Notes: generated by a model not told the origin, from the letters alone. Shown: positions 46,541 to 55,598, counted from the first letter of the stretch. The stretch is DNA of 64,000 nucleotides from CBDCWO01 sp965223405 (GCA_965223405.1 CBDCWO010000006.1:2542001-2606000); one strand, 5' to 3'. Made by a program: numbers and translations.

Positions 46541-46825
46541 ATGACACACCCACACAATCTCAGTACTCAATACTGGCTACTCACTACTTTTTGTCATCGA
46601 TTTCTGAATACGACCAATACCTCGGTTACCCTATCCGAAGAGATCGGATGGAATGCAAAATGTACCCTTGTTAGCACTATCGATGTGCTGATTTCTTGTG
46701 ATTTGGAGGATCCAGAGTCTATTCCCACCCTTTCTCAATGGGGATTGATAAACCTTATTATTTGTTTGCTAATTATTGGGTTGGTTTCAATTAAACAAGA
46801 ACAAGAAATATTCGAGAGAACTTAG
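46541..46825 (+). pseudogene. Fragment with IPTL-CTERM sorting segment
   Basis: 94 codons. The C-terminus has Ser-Ile-Pro-Thr-Leu-Ser-Gln-Trp-Gly-Leu followed by a ~17-residue hydrophobic helix and a charged tail, the IPTL-CTERM pattern of sorting signals. The N-terminal part has no signal peptide and no domain, and the frame starts right behind a stop, so this is most likely the end of a longer secreted protein whose front has been lost or frameshifted. The 173 bp before it hold no readable continuation. Confidence 0.55.
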
Positions 46826-47447
46826 CTAAAATACCTTCTTTGAATTTGAATTTAGGAAGGATCCTCTTGACTTCTCCCAAAGGAATCCCAATTGTTTCAA
46901 AGAAGGTCAACAAGACATTTTTCAATTATCAGATATTTTACCATTTGTGGTCTGACTTCCCCATCTTTTATCATCCAATTTATCATCTTTGAATTGATTA
47001 TTGACAGCAAAATTCTAGTTGGTGTATACCGGACTGGTTAATGAATATCGATTGGATCCAAACCGTATGGAAATTCATGGAGTGGGTTCTCTGTCCAGTT
47101 TCCCCCTTCCTACTCCCTTCGGAAAGGATTAAAAATCAAAGGGTGGAAATCGTAAAAAGAATTACAGATTAACCTAGTCTTGATATACTACCCTCATTGG
47201 GATAAGCCTAAAATCCTTGCTTGGCACATCCTAATACCTTGGCTTGTCCCAAATTTTTTAATACAGATGAATGCCAAGTTATGAATCCCAAGATTCCCGA
47301 GACCTCCGGACATGCACCAACACCAATTATAGGTTTTTGATCCCATTCCTAGTTTTTCATCTTCCTGGTGCAACTTTTAACGATACATTTTCGTCACTAA
47401 AGCATGAACCCGTTTCTGCTTAGATGCTTAACCTATAACATATTTCC
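46826..47447. other. 622-bp gene-free region, nothing recognisable
   Basis: Between the IPTL fragment and the ABC permease. All frames are broken by frequent stops, and no hairpin with a T run or -7 element could be assigned. It marks the right edge of the gene-poor area that starts near 35.5 kb. Confidence 0.5.
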
Positions 47448-49826
47448 ATGTTTAAGAATTACCTAAAAATTACGTTGCGCAACTTAAAGCAACATAAGTT
47501 GTACGTTTTTATAAATATTCTTGGCTTAGGCACCGCTTTGGCTTGCTGCATTATAGCTTTTCTCAATTGGGATTACAATAACCAATTTGATGCATATCAT
47601 TACGATACGGACCATGTGTACCGGATCAATTTTGTGCGTATTACGAATGGGCGACCGATAAAAAATGGAAACTGCCCCCAGCCTTTGGGTGCACAGATTA
47701 AAAATACCTTGACTAAAGTAGATCAGGTCATCCGATATTATCCGGTGGATGGGAATTTTAGAGTAGACAACGAGGTATTCCGGGTGAATGTATCGGCAGT
47801 GGATCCTGAATTTTTCAGCGTATTCAATTTTCCAATGGTAGTGGGAAATGCTGATGTAATGGATAAAAAGTCCATTGTGATCAGTACCGATTTACAAATT
47901 AAACATTTTCCGGATCTGGATAATCCGGTAGGAGAGGTTCTTACTTATAACAATGGTAATAAGCGAATCGAGTTTCAAGTCGCCGGTGTATTTGAAAAAC
48001 CTCCTTTAAATTCCAGCTTTCTGGCGGATGCATTTATCCATTATGACAATACATTCGATATTCAGGATTGGAAGGAAGACGATTGGAGACGCTTTAATAA
48101 TACGTTTGTTACGATTAAAAATCCGGTAGATGTAAAACATGTGGAATCTCAGTTGCAACAATATGTTGAGGTGCAAAACAAAGCCAAAGAAGATTACAAA
48201 GTATCCGAATATTATCTCGATCCTTTCGTTGGTATGTCCGTGCGGGCGGAAAGAGAAGATGTATGGAATCACTGGCTCGGTCAAAGCCTTCCCACTGCAG
48301 CGGCGGTGGCACCGGGAATCATGGCCTTTTTGATCCTACTCATTGCTTGTTTTAATTTTACCAACACTTCCATAGCCATCGCCAATCGAAGAATTAAAGA
48401 AATCGGTATACGAAAGGTATTGGGATCCGATCGAAAGTCTCTGATCATACAGTTTCTGGGAGAGAACATTTTACTTGTTTTCCTGGCAATGGTTGTAGGG
48501 CTAGTCTTGGCCATATTTTTAACACCTCTATACAGTGCCATGTGGCCATTTCTGGATATTCACCTGGACTTAATGGAGAATCCAAGTTTGCTGGGATTTA
48601 TGGTGCTGTTATTGTTGTTTACTGGCTTACTTGCCGGTAGTTATCCGGCATTTTATATCAGTAGCTTTGAACCCATAACGATTTTAAGAGGCAAAGTTAA
48701 ATTTAGTGGCACCAACATGTTGACGCGGATATTATTGACTTTACAATTTGCTATTTCTCTTATGGCAATTATTTCCGGGATTATTTTTAGTCAAAATGCC
48801 ACTTATCAGGAACAATACGATATGGGTTTTGACATGGAGAGTATAATCTCCGCCCAGGTTAAAGATGAGCAGGGATTTGTAAAAATGAGGAATGAGTTGA
48901 GCGGTTACGATATGGTAAAAGAAATCGCCGGATCCAGACATAGCATCAGTTACTCCTGGTATACGGATCCGATTAGGCATGAGTCCTCTGAGGAGATGGA
49001 TGTTAATATTTTTGATATCGGAGCGGGATATTTATCTACTATAGGTGCAACCATCCTGGAAGGCAGGGATTTTATTGAAAATAGCCAAAGAGATGCTGAA
49101 TCATCCGTGATCATTAATGAGGAGATGGCGCGAGTCATGGGTTGGGAAAACCCATTGGATAAGCGTATCATATTGCGAGATACGATCGCTTTGCATGTTA
49201 TTGGGGTAGTCAAAGATATCTACTTCCAAGGGGGACTTTGGGATCCATTGGAGCCTATGCTGATGCGTTATGTCGACCAATCTAGATTCAGGTATCTTTC
49301 GGTTCAAGCCGATGTTAAGAATCTTATGGAAGTAAAAGCTTTGATGGATGAAAAGTGGAAGGTGGTTTTTCCGTATGAACTTTCTACGGTGAGAATCCTT
49401 GAAGAACAAAAAGCAGAAACCGCCTTGGTCAATTATAACATCAAGGTCATGTTTATATTCCTGGGCATGCTGGCGGTTCTCCTATCTGTTATAGGGTTGT
49501 TCAATCTGGTCTCCCTGAATCTCATCAAAAAAATGAAAGAGATCGGAGTCCGGAAAGTGTTGGGAGCAACAATCGAAAACATTACCTTAAAAGTTAGTCG
49601 AGAGTTTATCATCATACTTTCTATAGCATCCATTCTCGGCTGCATTGGTAGTTATTATCTGACCGAAATGCTTATGGCTAATATCTGGGCTTATTACGTT
49701 CCACTTGGACCTTTGCCATTCATTATTTCCGTGTTTTTGCTGTTTTTGGTCAGTGGAATCACCATTGGTGGGAAAGTAATAAAGGCGGCATTGATGAATC
49801 CCGCGGTTATTCTTAAAGATGAATAG
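47448..49826 (+). CDS. ABC transporter permease, MacB/FtsX type
   Basis: A 792-residue membrane protein with two FtsX-MacB units. One membrane helix at ~20-42, a periplasmic MacB core domain (~45-275), three helices (~290-400) with the RRIKEIGIRKVLG coupling segment, then a second helix (~425-445), a second periplasmic domain and three final helices with KKMKEIGVRKVLG near residue 695. The tail NPAVILKDE is typical of Bacteroidota. Such permeases work with an ATPase encoded elsewhere, in export of peptides or drugs or in envelope stress. No ATPase or membrane-fusion gene is adjacent, as is common for these large permeases in this phylum. Confidence 0.9.
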   Translation: MFKNYLKITLRNLKQHKLYVFINILGLGTALACCIIAFLNWDYNNQFDAYHYDTDHVYRINFVRITNGRPIKNGNCPQPLGAQIKNTLTKVDQVIRYYPVDGNFRVDNEVFRVNVSAVDPEFFSVFNFPMVVGNADVMDKKSIVISTDLQIKHFPDLDNPVGEVLTYNNGNKRIEFQVAGVFEKPPLNSSFLADAFIHYDNTFDIQDWKEDDWRRFNNTFVTIKNPVDVKHVESQLQQYVEVQNKAKEDYKVSEYYLDPFVGMSVRAEREDVWNHWLGQSLPTAAAVAPGIMAFLILLIACFNFTNTSIAIANRRIKEIGIRKVLGSDRKSLIIQFLGENILLVFLAMVVGLVLAIFLTPLYSAMWPFLDIHLDLMENPSLLGFMVLLLLFTGLLAGSYPAFYISSFEPITILRGKVKFSGTNMLTRILLTLQFAISLMAIISGIIFSQNATYQEQYDMGFDMESIISAQVKDEQGFVKMRNELSGYDMVKEIAGSRHSISYSWYTDPIRHESSEEMDVNIFDIGAGYLSTIGATILEGRDFIENSQRDAESSVIINEEMARVMGWENPLDKRIILRDTIALHVIGVVKDIYFQGGLWDPLEPMLMRYVDQSRFRYLSVQADVKNLMEVKALMDEKWKVVFPYELSTVRILEEQKAETALVNYNIKVMFIFLGMLAVLLSVIGLFNLVSLNLIKKMKEIGVRKVLGATIENITLKVSREFIIILSIASILGCIGSYYLTEMLMANIWAYYVPLGPLPFIISVFLLFLVSGITIGGKVIKAALMNPAVILKDE

Positions 49827-49912
49827 ATGGCATGAAAATGTCCCGGATATTTAAAGATCTAGTTTTTTGGGAATAAAATTATCCATCGACTTAAGACTTT
49901 TGCACCAATTAA

Positions 49913-51427
49913 TTACAATTTCACCCACTTTTTTACCAGAAAATGACCTTTTTGATGAATCTTGATAAAATAATAACCCTGAGGTATTTCTGAAACGTCA
50001 ACTTTTGATCCCGACCTTACTTTGTTTTGTCTGTAGAGCGTGAATCCTTGAGTATTGATAACTTCAAGGCGAGGTGCAACCTGGTGATCATCAAATTGTA
50101 AGTGTAAATAATCTGAAGTGGGATTTGGAAATATTTTAAAACCAGAAAATGCGTTGTCTTTCACTCTTGAAGTAGGACATTCATTGGTAAAAGCAATAGT
50201 GAGATCCACTAGTTCAAGTTCGGTAGATTTGACTTGGAGATTACCATCTGCTGACATGAAGTCTACTGATGATACCTTGACATTTTCCACATTTTTTACT
50301 TCAATCATGCGATCCCGAATGTCACAAACCAAAGAAGTCGAAGGTGACCAAATGACATGTGGGAATCTACGCTCATTTTGATCTACATAACCCACGATGG
50401 TAATGCCAATATTATCGGCAAAGGAGCTTCTGGAAGTCTCATTGCCAATTTTCCAGAAACAAGTCCCTCCTAACCATTCACCATCTGATTTATTAAAACG
50501 TGTTCGACACATGGAACGATCGATCAGATGGACTTCATTTGCATGAATTGAAACTTGTCCGTAAATAAAAAAGGGTAATCTTTTAATCCACACCAGGTTG
50601 CCTTCCAGGGAAATCCTGAAAATGAGAGAGCCCGGATTCATGGGGTCATCATCCGTGCTACTTCCATAGAAAGATCCGTCCTCATCGATTACGCCATTCT
50701 CAAAACTCTGTTGATGGGGTAAATCGATCCATCGATTCCAGGAAATTTGATTGTTTGTATCCAGGTGTGTTATCAGGATATCGCTATTTTCACTTAAACT
50801 CTGGGTGGTACCGGCAATCCATCTTCCGTGTGCGCTCTTATTTCCGATAAAATTGGCAGATTCATGGGCTGATAATTTAAGTTGTAAAGAATTCTGCAGC
50901 GTACCGTTCAAATCCAGTATTCCAACCAACCAATCCGTTTGAGTAATATTATCTGCTATATCCATAACAATACCAATTCCTCCATCCAGGTATAGGTCAC
51001 GGAAAGTTTCCACATTATTCGTGCCGATGGTTTTAGCCCAATTTATTTTCCCATCAAGATCCACACTAACAATGAGGCCATTTCTTCCCTCAAGTTGGGT
51101 TCCAAAAATAGTTCCTCCGATCAAGAGGTTGCTTTCCATACGTTTTATTTTGACAAATGAAGTTCCAAGATCCCCATTCGACACTATTTTGCTCCATTTG
51201 ATCTGCCCATTACGGTCAAGATGTATAATAAAACCCTGATCTCTTCCTTGAGGATCGAATTTAGTTCCGATAAAAAAATGACCGGTACCTTGGATATGGA
51301 TTACATCACTTAAAAAATGATCATCGCTTAAATCAAGATTCCAGCGAAAACCATCCTGTCCAAAATTAGGTGTAGCAAATAAACAGGAAAAACAAAGCCA
51401 AATCAATCGAATACCCAGGTGTTTCAT
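49913..51427 (-). CDS. T9SS-sorted secreted beta-propeller-like protein
   Basis: 504 residues from the Met-Lys-His start, chosen as the start of a normal signal peptide cut after FGQ; three codons more are open upstream. Repeated units of the type Trp-(Ser/Ala/Asn)-(Lys/Arg)-x-(Ile/Val) followed by a glycine-rich strand suggest a propeller like that of the protein at 33351. A type A T9SS domain ends it (about 425-504, KIFPNPTSDYLHLQF ... IPQGYYFIKIH). Function unknown, secreted or surface-bound. The permease gene is convergent and the toxin-antitoxin remnant lies upstream on the same strand. Confidence 0.8.
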   Translation of the reverse strand: MKHLGIRLIWLCFSCLFATPNFGQDGFRWNLDLSDDHFLSDVIHIQGTGHFFIGTKFDPQGRDQGFIIHLDRNGQIKWSKIVSNGDLGTSFVKIKRMESNLLIGGTIFGTQLEGRNGLIVSVDLDGKINWAKTIGTNNVETFRDLYLDGGIGIVMDIADNITQTDWLVGILDLNGTLQNSLQLKLSAHESANFIGNKSAHGRWIAGTTQSLSENSDILITHLDTNNQISWNRWIDLPHQQSFENGVIDEDGSFYGSSTDDDPMNPGSLIFRISLEGNLVWIKRLPFFIYGQVSIHANEVHLIDRSMCRTRFNKSDGEWLGGTCFWKIGNETSRSSFADNIGITIVGYVDQNERRFPHVIWSPSTSLVCDIRDRMIEVKNVENVKVSSVDFMSADGNLQVKSTELELVDLTIAFTNECPTSRVKDNAFSGFKIFPNPTSDYLHLQFDDHQVAPRLEVINTQGFTLYRQNKVRSGSKVDVSEIPQGYYFIKIHQKGHFLVKKWVKL

Positions 51428-51477
51428 GGAGAGCATTTCTTTCGAAGTTAATCAAAATGCTTCGTCACCGCAAGAAT

Positions 51478-51651
51478 TTAACACAACCATCGATGGATTT
51501 CAAGGAAATATGGTTCTGGTTTACCTATTCCCTGGTCAGGATCTCTTTGAATTGCTTTTATTAATCCATGAATTCGTTCAACTATCTTTTCGTCTCTTGA
51601 TTGCCAACTTTTATATTGTTTCCATGCAGTTTTTGAGAATAATACATTCAT
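51478..51651 (-). pseudogene. YoeB-family toxin, C-terminus destroyed by indels
   Basis: 57 codons. The first 47 residues follow YoeB closely: Phe-Ser-Lys-Thr-Ala-Trp, Trp-Gln-Ser-Arg-Asp-Glu-Lys-Ile, then Ile-Gln-Arg-Asp-Pro and Gly-Ile-Gly-Lys-Pro-Glu-Pro. After that the frame gives Tyr-Phe-Leu-Glu and a stop. Pieces resembling the missing part (Leu-Lys-x-x-x-x-Gly-Cys, then Asp-Glu-x-His) can be read in other frames up to about 51425, so several indels seem to have broken it. The catalytic Arg, His and Tyr of YoeB mRNA interferases are lost, so it should be inactive. The ATG overlaps the ancestral antitoxin stop (ATGA). Confidence 0.8.
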
Positions 51652-51904
51652 ATTCTTGAATCTTCAAAAACCACAACCTCTTCTCCTCTAATTCTTCAAG
51701 TGCTTTCTCAATAACCTGCCTATTTTCCTTGGTAGACAATAAGTATTCAGTTTCTACCATGCTATTGTATTCAGACAGAGTCATGATAACAATAGCTTCT
51801 TTTCTCCCTTGCCGAGGCACCAGGAGTACATCTTTATTCTCTTCCAGAGAATCAAAATATAACTTCATATTAGCGCGAAGTTCTTGCATTGTTGTTGTTG
51901 TCAT
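51611..51904 (-). CDS. Phd/YefM-type antitoxin with frameshifted C-terminus
   Basis: 97 residues from the Met-Thr-Thr-Thr-Thr start; the frame is open eight codons further up. Residues 1-75 match YefM antitoxins (Met-Gln-Glu-Leu-Arg-Ala-Asn, then IMTLSEYNSMVETEYLL and a helix ending LEELEEK). After Glu-Lys the frame reads Arg-Leu-Trp-Phe-Leu-Lys, while the next frame reads Glu-Glu-Val-Val-Val-Phe-Glu-Asp-Ser-Arg-Ile and stops at 51648, one base into the toxin ATG overlap. The latter is the family ending, so a one-base indel near 51675 has replaced the toxin-binding tail. The DNA-binding half may still work as a repressor. Confidence 0.7.
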   Translation of the reverse strand: MTTTTMQELRANMKLYFDSLEENKDVLLVPRQGRKEAIVIMTLSEYNSMVETEYLLSTKENRQVIEKALEELEEKRLWFLKIQEYECIILKNCMETI

Positions 51905-52054
51905 AATCGAAAAAATTACCCATATCACAAATTTATGTACACATACACCAGATTTTCATGAACCGTTCCCTTTCAAATTCAATGTTTTTTGAGCAATCCG
52001 CCGAATAATTAGGCATGGATTGAGGAACTATATTTGGATAATGTATAGTAGAGC

Positions 52055-52221
52055 CTAGTGCTTCGGGAACGAAGTAATGGCACTATAATAGGACGTTATT
52101 TTTGATTTAGACAAGGCGAAGGTTTTCGCAGGTAGCCTACGCTACAGAAGGGGTTCTTCAACGAAGTATAAATTAAAAAGACTAGTAGAATGGTGCCATT
52201 ACTTCGTTCCCGAAGCACTAG
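52055..52221. repeat. 167-bp palindromic element, MITE-like
   Basis: Perfect 29-bp inverted repeats at 52055-52083 and 52193-52221, starting CTAGTGCTTCGGG and ending CCCGAAGCACTAG. The interior is an imperfect palindrome (TTTTTGATTTAG-like left arm against a matching right arm) centred on a GTAGC/GCTAC hairpin. No open frame. It ends two bases before the pntB stop codon. The form suggests a non-autonomous transposon or a palindromic intergenic repeat. No target-site duplication is evident. Confidence 0.8.
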
Positions 52222-52223
52222 AT

Positions 52224-53627
52224 TTATCCCAATTCCTTTACTTCCTGAATCAAATTTTGAATGCTGGCTTTAGCATCTCCAAACAACATCCTGGTACGAT
52301 CATGGAAGAACAAAGGATTTTGAATACCGGCATATCCACTGGCCATCGTACGTTTCATGACGATTACGTTCTTAGCTTCCCATACTTTTAACACTGGCAT
52401 TCCATATATTGGACTGCCCTTATCGGTTTCGGCGGCAGGGTTTACTACATCGTTAGCTCCTACTATCACAGCAACCGTTGCATCGGAGAGTGTCGAGTTG
52501 GCGTCATCAAGATCTAATAACTTTGGATAGGGTACATCTGCTTCTGCGAGTAATACATTCATATGTCCAGGCATTCTTCCTGCGACCGGATGTATACCGT
52601 AGCGAACCTCTACCCCATTTGCTTCCAATAAATCATCTAGCTCTTTACATGCTTTTTGTGCTTGAGCTACTGCAAGTCCATAACCGGGTACAAATACTAC
52701 GGTATCAGCATAATAGAGCAATATGGCCGCATCATTAGCAGTAATTTCTTTGATGGCTCCGGCTTCACCTCTGCCTACGGCTGCTCCGGAAGAACCGAAT
52801 CCTCCAATGATCACATTCCACAGAGATCGGTTCATAGCTTGACACATCAAAATGGTGAGAATCGTTCCAGATGCACCGACTAAGATCCCACCGATCAACA
52901 TGATTTGATTATTGTAAATCAATCCTGCCGCAGCGGCTGACAGACCTGTAAGTGAATTTAACAAGGAAATAACCACCGGCATATCCGCACCCCCAATTGG
53001 AGCAACAAATGAAAATCCATAAATCAAGGCCAATGCTGCCAAGATTACAAAAATGACCAATTGGAAGTCGTTACCCTGGATTACCATCCAAATAGTTAGG
53101 GCTACCAAAATGGCCGATAGGGCATAATTTAATAATTGGTGATTTTTAAAAGTAACTTTGCGATCATCGACTCTACCATCCAATTTAGCAAATGCCAACA
53201 TGCTTCCAGTAAATGAGATCGCCCCGATGATAAGAGTTAATACAATGATTAGCAATTCACCGGTAGCCACTAATTTATCACCGGAATAAATATGAATGGC
53301 TTCGGTAGATGCCAGTAACACTGCACAAGCCCCTCCAAATCCATTAAACAGTGAAACCAATTGAGGCATCTCGGTCATTTTGACGCGCTTGGCCATTAAA
53401 TATCCCAGCGATCCACCTACGATCATGCCTCCAAATATCCAGATGTAATTATTAAAAGTTGCTGCCAGTGGATGAAAAAAACTGGCAACAATGGCCAGCC
53501 CCATTCCACATGCTGCGATAATATTTCCTCGGCGAGCGGTGTCGGGAGAACTTAACCTACGCAAGCCGGTTACGAATGCCAGAGCACCCACTAAATATCC
53601 TAAATCAACAAAAAACTGTATGCTCAT
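52224..53627 (-). CDS. pntB: NAD(P) transhydrogenase subunit beta
   Basis: A 467-residue protein. About eight to nine membrane helices (residues 5-260) form the proton channel, and the C-terminal NADP(H)-binding domain (dIII, ~290-467) has VVFVPGYGLAVAQAQ, YGIHPVAGRMPGHMNVLLAEA, VIVGANDVVNPAA and MKRTMASGYAGIQNPLF, the PntB signatures. Together with PntA it couples proton entry to hydride transfer from NADH to NADP, supplying NADPH. It follows pntAb by 2 bp and is the last gene of the operon; the palindromic element lies just behind its stop. Confidence 0.97.
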   Translation of the reverse strand: MSIQFFVDLGYLVGALAFVTGLRRLSSPDTARRGNIIAACGMGLAIVASFFHPLAATFNNYIWIFGGMIVGGSLGYLMAKRVKMTEMPQLVSLFNGFGGACAVLLASTEAIHIYSGDKLVATGELLIIVLTLIIGAISFTGSMLAFAKLDGRVDDRKVTFKNHQLLNYALSAILVALTIWMVIQGNDFQLVIFVILAALALIYGFSFVAPIGGADMPVVISLLNSLTGLSAAAAGLIYNNQIMLIGGILVGASGTILTILMCQAMNRSLWNVIIGGFGSSGAAVGRGEAGAIKEITANDAAILLYYADTVVFVPGYGLAVAQAQKACKELDDLLEANGVEVRYGIHPVAGRMPGHMNVLLAEADVPYPKLLDLDDANSTLSDATVAVIVGANDVVNPAAETDKGSPIYGMPVLKVWEAKNVIVMKRTMASGYAGIQNPLFFHDRTRMLFGDAKASIQNLIQEVKELG

Positions 53628-53629
53628 GA

Positions 53630-53944
53630 CTATTTTTTCTTTTTCTTAAACATTTCCAGCATGCGATCGGTGACGGCAAAACCACCAATTACATTTAACA
53701 TACCCAATACAATGGCAAAAAATCCGATAATCAGGGTTAAATAATCATCGGGTGCGCTTTGTCTTAATAGCAGGATGGCTCCGACTATGACAATTCCACT
53801 AATGGCATTTGCACCCGACATCAAAGGGGTATGTAGCACAGTGGGCACCTTCGAAATCACTTCGAATCCCAGCAAAATGGCAAAAGCCAATAACCAAATC
53901 AACAGTTGGTTATCGAAAAAGAATTGTTGAATTGATTCTAACAT
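53630..53944 (-). CDS. pntAb: NAD(P) transhydrogenase subunit alpha, membrane part
   Basis: A 104-residue protein with three to four membrane helices and a Lys-rich cytoplasmic tail. The segment GFEVISKVPTVLHTPLMSGANAISGIVIVGA is the conserved PntA membrane motif. In this split form of the enzyme it pairs with PntAa (dI) and PntB. 2 bp before pntB, 16 bp after pntAa. Confidence 0.95.
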   Translation of the reverse strand: MLESIQQFFFDNQLLIWLLAFAILLGFEVISKVPTVLHTPLMSGANAISGIVIVGAILLLRQSAPDDYLTLIIGFFAIVLGMLNVIGGFAVTDRMLEMFKKKKK

Positions 53945-53960
53945 ATTTCTTGATTTATGG

Positions 53961-55046
53961 TTATTCGGTATTAGAGCGACTTATCCAGGCCGAGGTCACG
54001 ATTTCATTTTCTGCATCATAGACGATTTCTCCCTCCCGGATTATTAATTTTAAAAAGTTGATCAGGTTATTGCTATAGAGGAAACTGGCATCCTTGGGCA
54101 TCTCATCGGAAAGGTTTGAATTTCCAACTATTTTGATTCCATTATGATCGATAGTTTTACCATCCTGAGTCAACTCACAATTGCCACCGGTCGATGCGGC
54201 CAGATCGACAATAACAGACCCGGGCTGCATATTTTCAACGGTCGATTTCGGAACCAATAAGGGCGCTTTTCGTCCTCTGACTTGGGCGGTGGTGATAATT
54301 ACGTTGGCCTTGGCCGCTTTTTCCTGAACTAATTCTCTTTGCTTTCTCAGGTATTCCTCGGATTGTTCTTTAGCATAGCCGCCTTCATCCTGAGCATCAG
54401 TTCCTCCCTCTACCTCCACAAACTTAGCTCCTAAACTTAGCACTTCTTCTTTTGCCGCCAAACGGGGATCAAAAGCTTCTACCACTGCACCTAAACGACG
54501 TGCGGTAGCAATGGCTTGTAGTCCGGCTACACCTGCACCCAGAATTAATATTTTGGTCGGCCTGATCGTACCTGCGGCCGTCATCATCATAGGGAAATAA
54601 CTCGGCAATAATTGGCAGGCTTCAATAACGGATTTGTATCCGGCTATAGATGCCATAGACGATAAAATATCCATGGATTGAGCAAGCGTTGTTCTCGGGA
54701 TCATGTCCATGCTTATGATGTCCTTATCCATTGCCACTAATTCCCTGGTATACGAATCATCAAAGTAAGGCGCGAATAAGGATATCAGAAGTGCCTTAGA
54801 TTTTGTTTTCGAATATTCTACTTTTTCCAGAGGAATAGTCGAAATGATGATATCAGCTTTCGCAAGTATTTCTTCACGGGAAGCGATTTCCGCACCTTCA
54901 TAATCTGAATCCGGATAGTACGAATTCATGCCTGCGCCTTGTTCAACCCATACGGTTGCTCCCATTTCATTTAATTTAGGAAGAGATGAAGGAACAATGG
55001 CAATACGGTTATCAGATTTTGCTTTTACAATTCCAATGACAGCCAT
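53961..55046 (-). CDS. pntAa: NAD(P) transhydrogenase subunit alpha, NAD-binding part
   Basis: A 361-residue protein of the alanine dehydrogenase/PntA N-terminal type. The NAD-binding fold has ILILGAGVAGLQAIATARRLGAVVEAFD at ~170-195, and YAKEQSEEYLRKQRELVQEKAAKANVIITTAQVRGRKAPLLV is the PntA dI signature. It binds NAD(H) in the cytoplasm and passes hydride to dIII of PntB. First gene of the operon. A putative promoter lies just upstream. Confidence 0.97.
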   Translation of the reverse strand: MAVIGIVKAKSDNRIAIVPSSLPKLNEMGATVWVEQGAGMNSYYPDSDYEGAEIASREEILAKADIIISTIPLEKVEYSKTKSKALLISLFAPYFDDSYTRELVAMDKDIISMDMIPRTTLAQSMDILSSMASIAGYKSVIEACQLLPSYFPMMMTAAGTIRPTKILILGAGVAGLQAIATARRLGAVVEAFDPRLAAKEEVLSLGAKFVEVEGGTDAQDEGGYAKEQSEEYLRKQRELVQEKAAKANVIITTAQVRGRKAPLLVPKSTVENMQPGSVIVDLAASTGGNCELTQDGKTIDHNGIKIVGNSNLSDEMPKDASFLYSNNLINFLKLIIREGEIVYDAENEIVTSAWISRSNTE

Positions 55047-55062
55047 TAAATAGAAATTTTTC

Positions 55063-55092
55063 GAAATATAGGAATAGCATTGGAAAAAGCAA
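55063..55092 (-). promoter_or_regulatory. Putative promoter of the pnt operon
   Basis: On the minus strand, TATATTTC (55063-55070) is one base off the TAnnTTTG -7 consensus, with TTG (55090-55092) as -33 element 19 bp upstream. It lies 17 bp before the pntAa start. Confidence 0.4.
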
Positions 55093-55221
55093 TGTAGAAA
55101 GGGGTTTAAATGAGGATTATCATCGAAAGGGAATGTATAATCTTCTCACCTAATGTGGTCAAGTTTATAAATAAAGGCAACAAGCTTTCAATTTAAAAGG
55201 ATTACCTTTTTTATACATTAG

Positions 55222-55370
55222 CTGTGAAGGGAGGATTCGAACCTCCACGGGGAACTTAGCCGCCGGACAAATTTAGTGGTCAATCCTCGACCAAAGGTCA
55301 TATCCGGTGTTTATCGTTTTCACCCCACCCCCGAGACAAGAGGGCATGTCTGCCGTTTCATCACCTCACA
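55222..55370 (-). tRNA. tRNA-like gene with 81-nt variable region, copy 1
   Basis: On the minus strand: acceptor stem TGTGAGG/CTTCACA (7 bp, one G-U), TG linker, D arm with ATG/CAT stem and GG in the loop, anticodon stem CCCTC/GGGGG with loop TTGTCTC (GTC in the anticodon position, plus-strand 55335-55337), T arm GGAGG-TTCGAAT-CCTCC and discriminator G. CCA is not encoded. The D and anticodon arms follow the Leu/Ser (type II) plan. The variable region is 81 nt rather than ~15, with an outer GGGG/CCCC stem, an inner 7-bp stem CCGGATA/TGTCCGG and a GACC-TTT-GGTC hairpin. Position 37 is T, not a purine. It may be a divergent tRNA or a tRNA-derived RNA with another job. Confidence 0.65.
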
Positions 55371-55449
55371 GTATTGATATCAGACTCAGCAAAAGCCGCG
55401 TTTAATAAACAACAAGTCAAAATTTTTCAAATTAAAAATGAAAAGTTAG

Positions 55450-55598
55450 CTGTGAAGGGAGGATTCGAACCTCCACGGGGAACTTAGCCGCCGGACAAAT
55501 TTAGTGGTCAATCCTCGACCAAAGGTCATATCCGGTGTTTATCGTTTTCACCCCACCCCCGAGACAAGGGGGCATGTCTGCCGTTTCATCACCTCACA
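55450..55598 (-). tRNA. tRNA-like gene with 81-nt variable region, copy 2
   Basis: Identical to copy 1 over a 159-bp repeat (55446-55604) except one base. That base makes the anticodon stem CCCCC/GGGGG, fully Watson-Crick, where copy 1 has one T-G pair. Same length (149 nt), same anticodon position (55563-55565), same variable region. The two copies are 79 bp apart, in the same orientation, and may be cotranscribed with this copy first. No clear promoter was placed. Confidence 0.65.

Noticed and set aside
55222..55370. A self-splicing group I intron inside a tRNA
   Set aside because: The extra sequence lies in the variable region, not the anticodon loop, and about 80 nt is too short for a group I intron.
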